Positions 16,441 to 25,097 of a stretch of DNA of 64,000 bases are shown in pieces (within the stretch, counting starts at the first letter, position 1; every line of letters begins with the position of its first letter). The translations under genes and the position numbers were made by a program. The notes beneath the pieces are model-generated. The model was not told the DNA's origin. It was given only the letters and a program-made list of their open reading frames with translations, and ran no database searches. Source of the DNA: G963662905 sp965230045 (GTDB taxonomy: Bacteria; Bacteroidota; Bacteroidia; Bacteroidales; WRLA01); the NCBI GenBank assembly GCA_965230045.1, contig OZ245940.1, positions 434,001 to 498,000 on the forward strand, in the 5' to 3' direction.

Positions 16441-16683
16441 TAATGTTCTAATTGCCGGGAGAAAGAAGCGAAATGCGCTTAAGCATAAACGCTTGGTGGT
16501 AATTCAACTTAATAAAATAATAGGTTTATGGTACAGATTTTATGGAAAACTCAAATGCTGAAGATGTGATTAACCACCATATCCTGGTCTAAACGAAAAT
16601 CTTCATCGATCAGACCGCGGGTCGGCCAGTCAAAACAGTGGTTCTTGAGCCTGCCGAAAGGCGGGCCGGATGAGGGTGAATTT

Positions 16684-16764
16684 CAGACGCTTAGAATTCT
16701 CTCAAAGGGCGTAAGCTTTGCTGAAGTATGAAGCACTACTTTGATTTAGAATTCTTAGCGTCTG
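16684..16764. repeat. Long inverted repeat in the spacer 16441-16911
   Basis: The 17-base arms CAGACGCTTAGAATTCT (16684-16700) and AGAATTCTTAGCGTCTG (16748-16764) are complementary apart from one position and enclose 47 bases. It resembles a small non-coding mobile repeat. The rest of the spacer (16441-16683) contains no gene or further signal that I can support. Confidence 0.6.
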
Positions 16765-16803
16765 GAAGAGCGGATAGAAGCTTTGTTTTGACTTGATTTT
16801 TTG

Positions 16804-16830
16804 TTCCTTTTGTATCTAAGACAAAAGGAA
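16804..16830. terminator. Hairpin between the pump genes and the two-component genes
   Basis: TTCCTTTTGT (16804-16813) and ACAAAAGGAA (16821-16830) form a perfect 10-bp stem with a 7-base loop, with a run of T before and A after it. It is a possible bidirectional terminator or a dispersed AT-rich repeat. It may partly insulate the regulator genes from the pump operon. Confidence 0.4.
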
Positions 16831-16911
16831 AAAGAGGAAAGAAGCAAAGGGTATTCGATACTCACAATCGCTATGGTTTTATCAGGTATAATTAGTAGAT
16901 TCGCTAAAGAT

Positions 16912-18285
16912 ATGATAATTGTAATTGACGACGACAGGGCTGTTCAGTCTTCAATCCGCCTTATGCTGATGCAGGCAGGAAAGGAAGCAAAATGCTTTTC
17001 CCATCCGGATGAAGCACTGCCCACTGTGCGCAAAGAAAAGGCCGAAGCCATACTTCTGGATATGAATTTTGGCAATTCCACTACAGGTTCAGAAGGTCTG
17101 GCTTTTCTGGACCTGATCCAAAAAGAAGAAATCAAGAGCCCCGTTATCCTGATTACTGCCTGGGGATCTATTGCACTTGCTGTGGAAGGTATGCGCAGAG
17201 GTGCTTTTGACTTTGTGAGCAAACCCTGGGACAATCAGGCTCTGTTGCAAACAATCGAAACCGCCATTGAGCTTCAGACAAAGGAAGGGGTTTCGCAGAC
17301 GGGCATGAAGAGAAAAGAGCTGGATGAGCGTTTTAATTTTAAAGGCATCATTGGCGAAAGCCCCGGGCTGCTCCAAATCCTTCAAACCATTGGCCGCGTA
17401 AGCCGCACCGATGCCCCGGTGCTGATTTTGGGCGAAAGCGGCACCGGCAAAGAACTGATCGCTGAGGCCATCCATAACAACAGCATGCGGAAAAATGAAG
17501 CCTTTGTAAAAGTAAACCTCGGCGGCATTTCTTCCAGCCTTTTCGAAAGCGAAATGTTTGGCCATAAAAAAGGCGCCTTTACCGATGCCTATGCCGACCG
17601 CAAAGGCCGATTTGAAATGGCGCATAAAGGCACGATTTTTCTTGATGAAATAGGTGATCTCGATAAAGCAGCACAGGTGAAGCTCCTGCGCGTTTTGCAA
17701 GACCGGGTTTATCAGCCACTGGGCGATTCAAAAACCTATAAAGCCGATGTACGTGTGATTTGTGCCACCAATTGCAAGCTCAGGGAAATGGTACAAAAAG
17801 GCAGCTTCCGCGAAGACCTTTTTTATCGCATCAACCTGATCAGCCTCGAACTGCCGCCCCTTCGCGAACGTGAAGGCGACATAAGCCTCCTGACGCAGCA
17901 TTTTTTGCAGCGTCTTAAAAACCAATATGATGCCGGAGATGTAGGTATTGATGAAGCCTGTCTCCGCTGGATGCAAAACCTGCGCTTTAGCGGCAACATC
18001 CGCGAAATGAAAAACCTGGTGGAACGCACATGGTTGCTGAGCGGAAAAGACCATCTGGGTATATCCGATTTTGAGAAAGCACTGGAAGAACCTGTGCGGC
18101 AGGAAAATAAAGAGGGTTTGCCCGAGCCGGGCAGCCTGACTCTGGAAGAAATGGAAAAAGAGATGATCATAAAAACCATGGAACGCTACAAGGGCAATAT
18201 CTCAAAAGTTGCGAAAGCCCTGGGACTGAGTCGTGGCGCTTTATACCGCCGTTTTGAAAAACATGGAATCCCCTACGAACACTGA
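16912..18285 (+). CDS. NtrC-family sigma-54-dependent response regulator
   Basis: 457 residues from the chosen start MIIVIDDDRAVQ; longer forms are possible but the receiver domain begins here. Receiver domain about 1-120 with acidic IDDD, phospho-acceptor Asp in ILLDMNFG and Lys in FVSKPWD. AAA+ domain about 145-380: Walker A GESGTGKE, the sigma-54 contact loop as GAFTDA (a common variant of GAFTGA), and Walker B FLDEIGDL. A Fis-type helix-turn-helix ends the protein (GNISKVAKALGLSRGALYRR). It activates sigma-54 promoters when phosphorylated by the kinase 9 bp downstream. The nearest such promoter is that of the pump operon at 10495. Confidence 0.93.
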   Translation: MIIVIDDDRAVQSSIRLMLMQAGKEAKCFSHPDEALPTVRKEKAEAILLDMNFGNSTTGSEGLAFLDLIQKEEIKSPVILITAWGSIALAVEGMRRGAFDFVSKPWDNQALLQTIETAIELQTKEGVSQTGMKRKELDERFNFKGIIGESPGLLQILQTIGRVSRTDAPVLILGESGTGKELIAEAIHNNSMRKNEAFVKVNLGGISSSLFESEMFGHKKGAFTDAYADRKGRFEMAHKGTIFLDEIGDLDKAAQVKLLRVLQDRVYQPLGDSKTYKADVRVICATNCKLREMVQKGSFREDLFYRINLISLELPPLREREGDISLLTQHFLQRLKNQYDAGDVGIDEACLRWMQNLRFSGNIREMKNLVERTWLLSGKDHLGISDFEKALEEPVRQENKEGLPEPGSLTLEEMEKEMIIKTMERYKGNISKVAKALGLSRGALYRRFEKHGIPYEH

Positions 18286-18294
18286 TCCTGCTGC

Positions 18295-19590
18295 ATGAAA
18301 CTGAAAACCAAATACATCCTTTTTAGCAGCCTGATCATTATTGTGCTCATTATCGTGGCATTGTTCATCTATCCGCACAATAAATATGCTTTCATCGCTG
18401 CTGAGATCATTGTTGTTTTTGCGGCATTCCTGTTTTATCTGATGTACCGCAGGATTTTCAAACCTTTTAAGCTTTTGGATGCAGGGATCAGCAGTATCTC
18501 CGACCGCGATTTCAGCATTAAATTTCTTCCCGTTGGGCAAAAGGAACTGGATGCTTTGATTGATGTATATAATCGCATGATTGAGCAACTGCGCCTCGAA
18601 AGGGCACATAATTCGGAAAAGAATTTTTTTCTGGAAAAGCTTATTTCTGCCTCACCTGCCGGGATCATTATCCTGAACAAAAACGGAAGCATCTCAAATA
18701 TTAATCCAAGCGCAAGGCATATCCTGAATATCGGGGAGGAAAATAAGCTCCCTGAGGATTTGAAATCCCTGCCTGCTCCATGGGCCGGGGCGCTGTCAAA
18801 AATTAAAGAGGCCGGCACAGAAACACTGCAGGTTCACGGAGCCCGACAGTACAAATGCCACCGCTCATTCCTGATCGACCGAGGAGTAAAACAGGACTTC
18901 TTTATGATTCAGGAGTTCAGCAATGAGCTGCTTAAGGCAGAATGGCAATCTTATGAGAAAGTCATCCGTATGATGGCGCATGAAGTGAACAACAGCATTG
19001 GCGCAGTGAATTCCATTATAGATTCTACGGTGCAGTTTATCCAAAAGCAGGATCAGGCTGAGGTATATACCGAAGCGCTGCAAATAGCTCAGGAGCGCCT
19101 GGGCAAGCTGGGCAGTTTTACCCGCCGGTATGCCGATCTGGTCAAGCTCCCGGATCCTGTTTTGGCAAAGGTATCAGTAAAAGAGATTTTTGATCAGGTA
19201 TTGATTTTTCAGCAGATGCAGTTAAAACAACGAAATATCAGCCTCAAATCTGAAATAAAGCCAGATGAAGCGCAAATATTGTGTGATGCCGGACAGATGG
19301 AGCTGGTTTTGACCAATATCCTGAAAAACGCCATGGAAGCCATTGGCTCTGATGGCTTTATCCGGATTTCTTTCGAGGCATCAAAGCGCATCCTATTGAT
19401 CGAAAATAATGGGGAAGCCATTTCGGAGAAAATACAAAGCCGTTTGTTTGCTCCTTTTTTTACTACCAAAACCAGTGGCCAGGGCATCGGCCTCACGCTT
19501 ACGCGGGAAGTGCTGAGCAAACACGGCTGTACTTTTGGTTTATGCAGCCGAGAAGACGGGATTACAGAGTTTCGGATTGTTTTTCCTTAG
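18295..19590 (+). CDS. NtrY-like sensor histidine kinase
   Basis: 431 residues. Two membrane segments (about 8-25 and 32-52) with almost no periplasmic loop, a HAMP-like region, a PAS-like domain (about 105-200), the phospho-acceptor helix MMAHEVNNSIGAVNSI (His near 222) and an HATPase domain with N box NILKNAMEAIG and G2 GQGIGLTL. The G1 box is unusual: ENNGEAIS in place of DxGxG. The lack of a periplasmic loop suggests sensing in or near the membrane, consistent with monitoring envelope or transporter state. It is the cognate kinase of the regulator just upstream. Confidence 0.9.
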   Translation: MKLKTKYILFSSLIIIVLIIVALFIYPHNKYAFIAAEIIVVFAAFLFYLMYRRIFKPFKLLDAGISSISDRDFSIKFLPVGQKELDALIDVYNRMIEQLRLERAHNSEKNFFLEKLISASPAGIIILNKNGSISNINPSARHILNIGEENKLPEDLKSLPAPWAGALSKIKEAGTETLQVHGARQYKCHRSFLIDRGVKQDFFMIQEFSNELLKAEWQSYEKVIRMMAHEVNNSIGAVNSIIDSTVQFIQKQDQAEVYTEALQIAQERLGKLGSFTRRYADLVKLPDPVLAKVSVKEIFDQVLIFQQMQLKQRNISLKSEIKPDEAQILCDAGQMELVLTNILKNAMEAIGSDGFIRISFEASKRILLIENNGEAISEKIQSRLFAPFFTTKTSGQGIGLTLTREVLSKHGCTFGLCSREDGITEFRIVFP

Positions 19591-19599
19591 TTGGGGCTT

Positions 19600-20645
19600 T
19601 CAGGCTTTCGGCTTTAGTAAAAACAAATACAGCCGCACCAACTGAGTACTCACAATTAAAACCACAATAAACCAGATTATCAAAAACTGCCACGACTGCG
19701 TTTTATAAACCCAGGTAGCGATATTGCCGATGATAACCCATTGCACTACATAAAAGGCGGTTACATTTTTACCATACCAGGCCATGGCACTGATCTCCGG
19801 CCAGAAAGCCAGCAGCTGTTTCCAGAGTTTATACCACCAATACATAGCCGAAAGTGCCCAAATGAAAAAGATAAGCGAATGATGATAATAATCTGATAGA
19901 TTGATGCTGGTTTTCCATCCATACCAGCTTCCGGAGATGAATATTGCCCCTAGCAGAAACCGGGAGATAAACCGGGATTCTGTTTTCCTCAAATAATCAG
20001 CATTATTCCTCTGTAAGGCATGGAGTGCATATCCTGCAAGGGGATAGGCCAGCCAGGGAAACAGCGGGAAATAACTCCACCAGATTCCTTTTCCACTAAA
20101 GAAAGCAATAACAAAAGGAAGGGCATCCGTTTTGGCGCTTCCGGTAAAATAAGTGGCAGACTTGCTGCAAGGATAGAAAGCAGGAAAATTAATCTTCCTT
20201 TATTTTTAAAATAGCGGGAAATCACAGCGAGGATAAATAATGATAAGGCAGCCAGGTAAAGAATATCAATACCAAAAATATATGCACAGAAATAATGTTC
20301 GATATTCCCTCTTATCATCTGGCTAAACAAACTGATATTCAATAAAATATTTAGGATAAGACCCAGTAGGAAAATCAGGCCGGCGCGCTTAAAGCTTTTG
20401 CCAGATGATGCTTTGAAGGCATAATATCCCATAATAAACATAAAAAGGGGTGCTGCCGGAAAGCCTCCAAGAAAGAGGGATATCTTTCCACCAATGCTTT
20501 CATAAAATAATTCTTTACCGAATAATTCGGTCAGGTGTACCTGTATCATCAGAAGAACGGCTACTCCCTTTAAAATATCGGGAAGTGGGTCGCGGACACT
20601 TACTTTCATGTCAACAAATTTGAAGAAACTTTTTCGTGCAGGCAT
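19600..20645 (-). pseudogene. Multi-pass membrane acyltransferase-like gene with a frameshift
   Basis: Two frames on the minus strand make one protein. The N-terminal part (20645 down to about 20110) reads DPLPDILKGVAVLLMIQVHL and FPAAPLFMFIMGYYAFKASSG, as in the DUF1624/heparan-glucosaminide acetyltransferase-like and acyltransferase-3 membrane families. Around 20110-20133 the reading must slip: the other frame then gives FFSGKGIWWSYFPLFPWLAYP and continues to 19600, with further membrane segments. The A4 run at 20130-20133 is a likely site of the slip. About 345 residues and ten membrane segments would result if repaired. It may be a sequencing or assembly error or a real recent pseudogene; the otherwise intact sequence favours something recent. 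Confidence 0.75.
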
Positions 20646-21095
20646 TATGAAATTTCAGAAAAGATGTACAAAATTTCAAGAAAAAGGAGCCAATAGCAAT
20701 ATTAAAAACTTACCGTTTGTACGGGATGACTGTTTATTAACTATTTGGGCAAAGGCGGCTTCTCGGCTCCCTTCGGCTTCGCTCAGCACAGGCCGCTCAG
20801 GGAACACGCCCGAAGACCTTGATGAGCGTTTGTTAAAGGGGGATGTGACCATGCATGGGGAATTCCGGGAGCCATCGGAAGAAGGAACCTGTTGCAGATT
20901 TAGCTTTTGTTTTTCCACGAAATTTCTAGTAGAACCACAAATTTAATTTTAGGATATAAAATCAGTAAACATCAAATTTATAGCTGCCTACAAAATGTTG
21001 TTTGCGTTTTTTGAATAGAGCGGGTAAAGTTTTTTTCCATGCTAATACAGCCAGAAAGGAGCTATATCTGTAGGCTAAACAGAGACATTGAACAT
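20646..21095. other. Gene-free spacer with repeat debris (gap 20646-21152)
   Basis: A stretch at 20755-20890 is GC-rich (CCCTTCGGCTTCGCTCAG, then GCCGCTCAGGGAACACGC) and resembles dispersed repeat debris seen between genes of Bacteroidota; frames cross it on both strands but carry no domain. GTACGGGATGAC at 20720 is half of the palindrome at 23464-23493. ACAAAATGTT near 20991 and AACATTTTGT at 21091 form a distant inverted pair just before the promoter of the next gene. Confidence 0.45.
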
Positions 21096-21127
21096 TTTGT
21101 AAGTTATGAAGGTTAATGCTAACTTTG
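21096..21127 (+). promoter_or_regulatory. Bacteroidota housekeeping promoter
   Basis: TTTG (21096-21099), 20 bases, then TAACTTTG (21120-21127), a full match to the TTTG/TAnnTTTG consensus, 25 bp before the ATG at 21153. Confidence 0.7.
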
Positions 21128-21152
21128 CGAACTTAATTATTAAAATTAAAGC

Positions 21153-22235
21153 ATGTCGAGAGAACGTCAGCGAATACTCTCAATATTCAGTTTTAAACGG
21201 ATCATTTGGCCTATCCTAATTGGTTTGGGTGTGGCTACCTGGATGTTTGTGGACAGTTTCGACAGCAAAACTTTGGAAAACATCCGCTGGACTCCGTACA
21301 GTTTCCTTTGGCTTTTTGTTGCTTTGCTGCTGATGGCCGTGCGCGATTTGGGTTATATGTACCGCATCCGGCTGCTTACCGACAAGCAATTGTGCTGGCG
21401 GCGTTCCTTTGATGTCATTATGCTTTGGGAATTTGCCTCTTCGGTTACGCCATCCATTGTTGGAGGTTCGGCTGTAGCTATGTTTATCGTGGCCCGCGAA
21501 GGCATCAAAACCGGAAGGGCTACCGCCATTGTGCTGATTACAGCTTTTCTCGATGAGCTTTTTTATGTGACCATGGTGCCCATAATATTTTTACTGGCAG
21601 GAACCTCTGTTTTATTTGATGCCAACAGAAGCTTTCACCTTTTTAATACAGAATTTGGCGCGCTGGGAATTTTCCTGATCGGCTATGCTTTTATTCTTGT
21701 GTTGATTACGATTATCAGCTATGGGATCTTTTTCAGGCCGCGGGGTTTAAAATGGTTGTTGCTGTGGATTTTCAAAATACCTTTTTTAAGGAAATGGCGC
21801 CAGAAAGCCGGCGAAACCGGTGATGAAATTATTACCACATCAAAAGAACTGAAAGGCAAGCCGTTTTCTTTTTGGCTGAAAGCTTATCTGGCCACATTCT
21901 TTAGCTGGACTGCACGTTTTTGGGTGGTGAATTTCCTGATTATGACCGTAACACCTGTTGGCCAGCATTTCCTGATCTATGCCAAACAGTTGATCATGTG
22001 GGTAATTATGCTGATCAGCCCCACACCCGGAGGCAGTGGCATTGCCGAGCTTATTTTCTCTGATTTTCTTGGAGAGTTTATCCCGACCGGAGCTTCTGCT
22101 GCTCTGGCACTGCTTTGGCGCCTGATGAGCTATTATCCCTATTTGTTTATTGGCGCTTTAATCCTTCCGGTATGGTTGAAGAGGGTGTACAGCAGGAAGC
22201 ACATCAACATGGTGCGCAGGATGGATCAATCCTGA
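21153..22235 (+). CDS. Flippase-like membrane protein (UPF0104/LPG synthetase TM family)
   Basis: 360 residues with about eight membrane segments. The conserved signature of the family is visible in EFASSVTPSIVGGSAVAMFI (about residues 88-107) and again in LISPTPGGSGIAEL (about 286-299). It corresponds to the flippase half of MprF and to the AglD/YbhN family, with no synthase domain attached. A lipid- or polyprenol-linked substrate is likely, in line with the neighbouring envelope genes, but none can be assigned. It converges with the sulfotransferase gene with a 7-bp gap. Confidence 0.85.
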   Translation: MSRERQRILSIFSFKRIIWPILIGLGVATWMFVDSFDSKTLENIRWTPYSFLWLFVALLLMAVRDLGYMYRIRLLTDKQLCWRRSFDVIMLWEFASSVTPSIVGGSAVAMFIVAREGIKTGRATAIVLITAFLDELFYVTMVPIIFLLAGTSVLFDANRSFHLFNTEFGALGIFLIGYAFILVLITIISYGIFFRPRGLKWLLLWIFKIPFLRKWRQKAGETGDEIITTSKELKGKPFSFWLKAYLATFFSWTARFWVVNFLIMTVTPVGQHFLIYAKQLIMWVIMLISPTPGGSGIAELIFSDFLGEFIPTGASAALALLWRLMSYYPYLFIGALILPVWLKRVYSRKHINMVRRMDQS

Positions 22236-22242
22236 TGGCACC

Positions 22243-23289
22243 TTATTTTTTAAAAAGTTTGTTGTAAGCCTTTAAAAAAAACTGAAGGTTTTTCAGGAGT
22301 TTTCGCTGAAGTTTCCATGAAAATAAATCACCGGTTTTAATAAGAGCATACATTAACCTTCCATAAACCAGAACAGGAAAAACCTTGATATGATCCAATG
22401 CATTGCATTTTTCTGATTTTTGGTAGCCATATTTCAAGCCCCATTTCCCGACGGAGCATTCTAAAGCCTTGATTTGTTGCGGACTGAGATCTTTTTTCCA
22501 CAAGCCAATCCTGGTTTTATTTACAGGGTTTATCAGGCTCATATGGTTTTTTCTTACTTCTTCGGAGTGGATAAGCCGGGCAGTAGCATGGGATTTATAA
22601 AAATCGAATATATTTTCCTGATAAGGAATGCCGAGAAATGCTGAGAAGCTTTTCATATGGCCGTTGGGATTTTCAACAAAATCCTCATAACGGATCAATT
22701 GGCATTTGTCTATATTTTTTTTCATGATACGGTCAATATCACGTACATAATATTTCCAGCGCCATCCTATAAGTGCAGGGATATCTGCTTCGAAATTACG
22801 CTTCATCATCGACTGAAAATGATCGCGGTAATCGCGTACAATGAAAATGAATTTTGCTTCGGGAAACAACTTTATCAGCTTTCGGACATGCAATGTATAA
22901 TATGGATTTTTGTCGCCCGTGATCAGAATTTCTTCTTTGGGGTAAAAAGAGATATAGTTCTCGTAAACAATGTGGATGAGTTCCTGAAAGTCATGATTGC
23001 CAGTCATTTGGAGTAGATCGGCCTTTAACTTTTCCCGGTCAATCGTCCATTCATCGAAATGCATAAAACTGAACAAAGCCTCATAAAATTCTGTAAGTTT
23101 TTTTGTATCCCAATGCGTCACATTCTTAAAGCGCTTATGCATCCCGATCATAAACGGGCATTCGATGGGGATTTGCACATTGGGGTGTGCGTCGAAAAGT
23201 GTTCGGAGCAGGGTTGTTCCTGTACGCGGTCTGCCAATGATGAAGAAAAAATTATTACTTATTGCCATAATAAATTGCTTACCAGTCAT
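22243..23289 (-). CDS. PAPS-dependent sulfotransferase family protein
   Basis: 348 residues. The 5'-phosphosulfate-binding loop GRPRTGTTLL occurs near residue 19-28 and the 3'-phosphate-binding region as FIVRDYRDHFQSMMKR near residue 150-165, as in the Sulfotransfer_1/3 families. It would move a sulfo group from PAPS to a sugar, lipid or protein. An internal ATG at 23268 (MAISNNFFFIIG) would also give a complete protein and may be the true start. The neighbours (flippases, RffA) suggest modification of a surface glycan or glycolipid, but no PAPS synthesis genes are in the window. Confidence 0.85.
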   Translation of the reverse strand: MTGKQFIMAISNNFFFIIGRPRTGTTLLRTLFDAHPNVQIPIECPFMIGMHKRFKNVTHWDTKKLTEFYEALFSFMHFDEWTIDREKLKADLLQMTGNHDFQELIHIVYENYISFYPKEEILITGDKNPYYTLHVRKLIKLFPEAKFIFIVRDYRDHFQSMMKRNFEADIPALIGWRWKYYVRDIDRIMKKNIDKCQLIRYEDFVENPNGHMKSFSAFLGIPYQENIFDFYKSHATARLIHSEEVRKNHMSLINPVNKTRIGLWKKDLSPQQIKALECSVGKWGLKYGYQKSEKCNALDHIKVFPVLVYGRLMYALIKTGDLFSWKLQRKLLKNLQFFLKAYNKLFKK

Positions 23290-23463
23290 TTATGTGATTG
23301 AAGCCTCTGACTGCCAAGACCTTTAAAGAGAAGCCTGTAAAAATTTTTTATTAAAGATAAAGATCTTAAGGCAACAAATTTAAGAAAGTTCAGGGAATTC
23401 TTTTTACGTATAATTAGTTTCTGTCCATAATGTCCGATCTCAGCGTTATTCTTGTTCTGAAAC

Positions 23464-23493
23464 CAAGTCATCCCGTACGTACGGGATGACTTG
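23464..23493. repeat. Perfect 30-bp palindrome (gap 23290-23724)
   Basis: A perfect dyad whose right half is GTACGGGATGACTTG. The left half is its exact complement, with no loop. The same half-site recurs at 20720. A member of a small dispersed palindromic family, or a transcription stop between convergent or same-strand genes. Confidence 0.8.
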
Positions 23494-23543
23494 TTTTCAG
23501 CCCTGCGAATGCCTCGACCTCGAACATTCTGAATCAGAAACCC

Positions 23544-23585
23544 GACTTTATAGACGAACTCTAATTAGAGTTCGTCTATAAAGTC
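23544..23585. repeat. Perfect 42-bp palindrome and related partial copy
   Basis: The right half is TTAGAGTTCGTCTATAAAG plus TC and the left half is its exact complement, giving 21-bp arms without a loop. A diverged half copy (ATTATAGACAAACTCTAATTAT) lies at 23694-23715 in the same spacer, about 10 bases before the flippase stop, and AATACTTGAGTATT near 23620 is a further small dyad. This looks like a MITE or the nested ends of an element without transposase. The rest of the 435-bp gap holds no gene. Confidence 0.8.
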
Positions 23586-23724
23586 CAACTTCTGCGTTGT
23601 TGCTCAAAATCCAAATCCTCAAATACTTGAGTATTATCCGGTTTGGATTTTTCACACGCCTTGAATTTGAACTTTATAGAGCAAACTCCTGACATTATAG
23701 ACAAACTCTAATTATGTTGTGGCG

Positions 23725-24996
23725 CTATTTTTTTTGTCTGATAAAATCGCTCTTTTTGAAAGAGAAGATATCCGAAAACAGGGAATTGCTTTGTTTGCAA
23801 TATGTAGCAACAAAAATTATACTCCCCAAACTGTAGCATATAAGTGTTGCCACTGCAGCCCCTTTGATTCCTAAAAGGGGTATTAATATGATATTTAATA
23901 TGATATTGAGTGCTACTATTGGTGCAAAAACATATATTGCGTATTGTGGTTTGGCCTGGCTGCCCAAATAACTCTCCAAAACACGGGCAATAATAAAAAT
24001 AACAATTGCAGGGCTCAGAAGACGCATTATTTGAGCACTTTCAGCAAAACCCGATCCAAAGAAAAAAGGAATGACCCAAGGCATGACAAACCAAAGAGCC
24101 AAAGCAATTAAAGTTCCGGCAATCAATCCCAGTCGAACCATCCGGTGGGTTTCCTTTTTGCTGCGCTCTGTATCGGCATCACCGGAGGCATAGCTCATAA
24201 TGACCATTCCAATGGCATGGGGTATCAGCCAGATTTGCTCTATTAAAGATGCTGCCAATGAATAAATTCCAACTTCGGCAGCATCCAGCATCTTTTGCAG
24301 GATAACAATATCAATTTTATAAATCAGCAAAAAGGTTAGGTTGGCCAATGAAAACAAGGCTCCCAAACGAATCATCCTGCGGATAATGGCTTTTTCGAAA
24401 AGGATGCGCAGTTGATGTTTTCGGGCAATATCAGCCCAGGCAGCAATAAAAACAATGGCATAACTAACAACAAAAGCAGCAACAGCGCCTGTAATTCCCC
24501 ATCCGGCCAGCCAGCTAAAAACAGCAATAAACAAGGTGTTCAGTGTAAATGGTGCCCAGATAAGCCGGTTGGATGTTTTTATTTTTTTTTGGCCGAGATA
24601 GATCCCACGGGCATAAGCAACACCAAGATAAAGCGGCAGCAACACCAGGGCAAGGACAATCATCAAAAAGGAAAAATCAGGATTACTCAGGGTTTTGTAT
24701 ATCAAAACGCTGAGGATAACACCTGTGGATGAGGTGATAATCCAGACACTAAATACCGTGGAAATGATTTTCTTTTCCGGTATTTCTCCACGGCCAAGCT
24801 CCACGATGGATGCGCGGGTCATTCCCATTTGCACCAGGCTGCCGGCAATTAAAGGCACAACCAAAAGGGAAATATAAATGCCGTAACCCTCCGGAAGTAA
24901 CAGCCGTGTGAGCAAAAGATACATTATCCCCTGACAGATTAATGCCACTACATTGCTGCTGAAAACTTTAATGATGTCGTTAAGATAGTTTTTCAC
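23725..24996 (-). CDS. Wzx-like lipid-linked oligosaccharide flippase (MOP superfamily)
   Basis: 423 residues with about twelve membrane segments. The start MKNYLNDIIKVFSSNVVALICQG and TRLLLPEGYGIYISLLVVP (residues about 31-49) are typical of polysaccharide biosynthesis proteins (PF01943/PF13440). Such proteins turn undecaprenyl-linked oligosaccharide units to the periplasmic face. It diverges from rffA across a 100-bp promoter region, so both may serve the same surface glycan. Confidence 0.88.
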   Translation of the reverse strand: MKNYLNDIIKVFSSNVVALICQGIMYLLLTRLLLPEGYGIYISLLVVPLIAGSLVQMGMTRASIVELGRGEIPEKKIISTVFSVWIITSSTGVILSVLIYKTLSNPDFSFLMIVLALVLLPLYLGVAYARGIYLGQKKIKTSNRLIWAPFTLNTLFIAVFSWLAGWGITGAVAAFVVSYAIVFIAAWADIARKHQLRILFEKAIIRRMIRLGALFSLANLTFLLIYKIDIVILQKMLDAAEVGIYSLAASLIEQIWLIPHAIGMVIMSYASGDADTERSKKETHRMVRLGLIAGTLIALALWFVMPWVIPFFFGSGFAESAQIMRLLSPAIVIFIIARVLESYLGSQAKPQYAIYVFAPIVALNIILNIILIPLLGIKGAAVATLICYSLGSIIFVATYCKQSNSLFSDIFSFKKSDFIRQKK

Positions 24997-25013
24997 TTTG
25001 GCCTGATTTGATG

Positions 25014-25021
25014 CAAAGATA
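25014..25021 (-). promoter_or_regulatory. -7 box of the flippase gene
   Basis: TATCTTTG on the minus strand, a full TAnnTTTG match 17 bp before the ATG at 24996. The opposite-strand rffA gene has a near-match TACCTTCG at about 25073-25080. Confidence 0.5.
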
Positions 25022-25097
25022 AGACCTGCAATGGAATTTAAGGTCTGTTTGCTTTAAATTCAATGGATTGATTACCTTCGCATAGTAAAAATTTATT

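Noticed and set aside
16640..16690. Possible group II intron domain V (GCCGGATGAGGGTGAATTTC)
   Set aside because: The expected domain V hairpin and catalytic triad do not form and no reverse transcriptase is present.
20608..20946. 112-codon frame in the spacer before the flippase-like gene
   Set aside because: Begins inside the frameshifted acyltransferase gene and crosses repeat debris; no recognisable domain.
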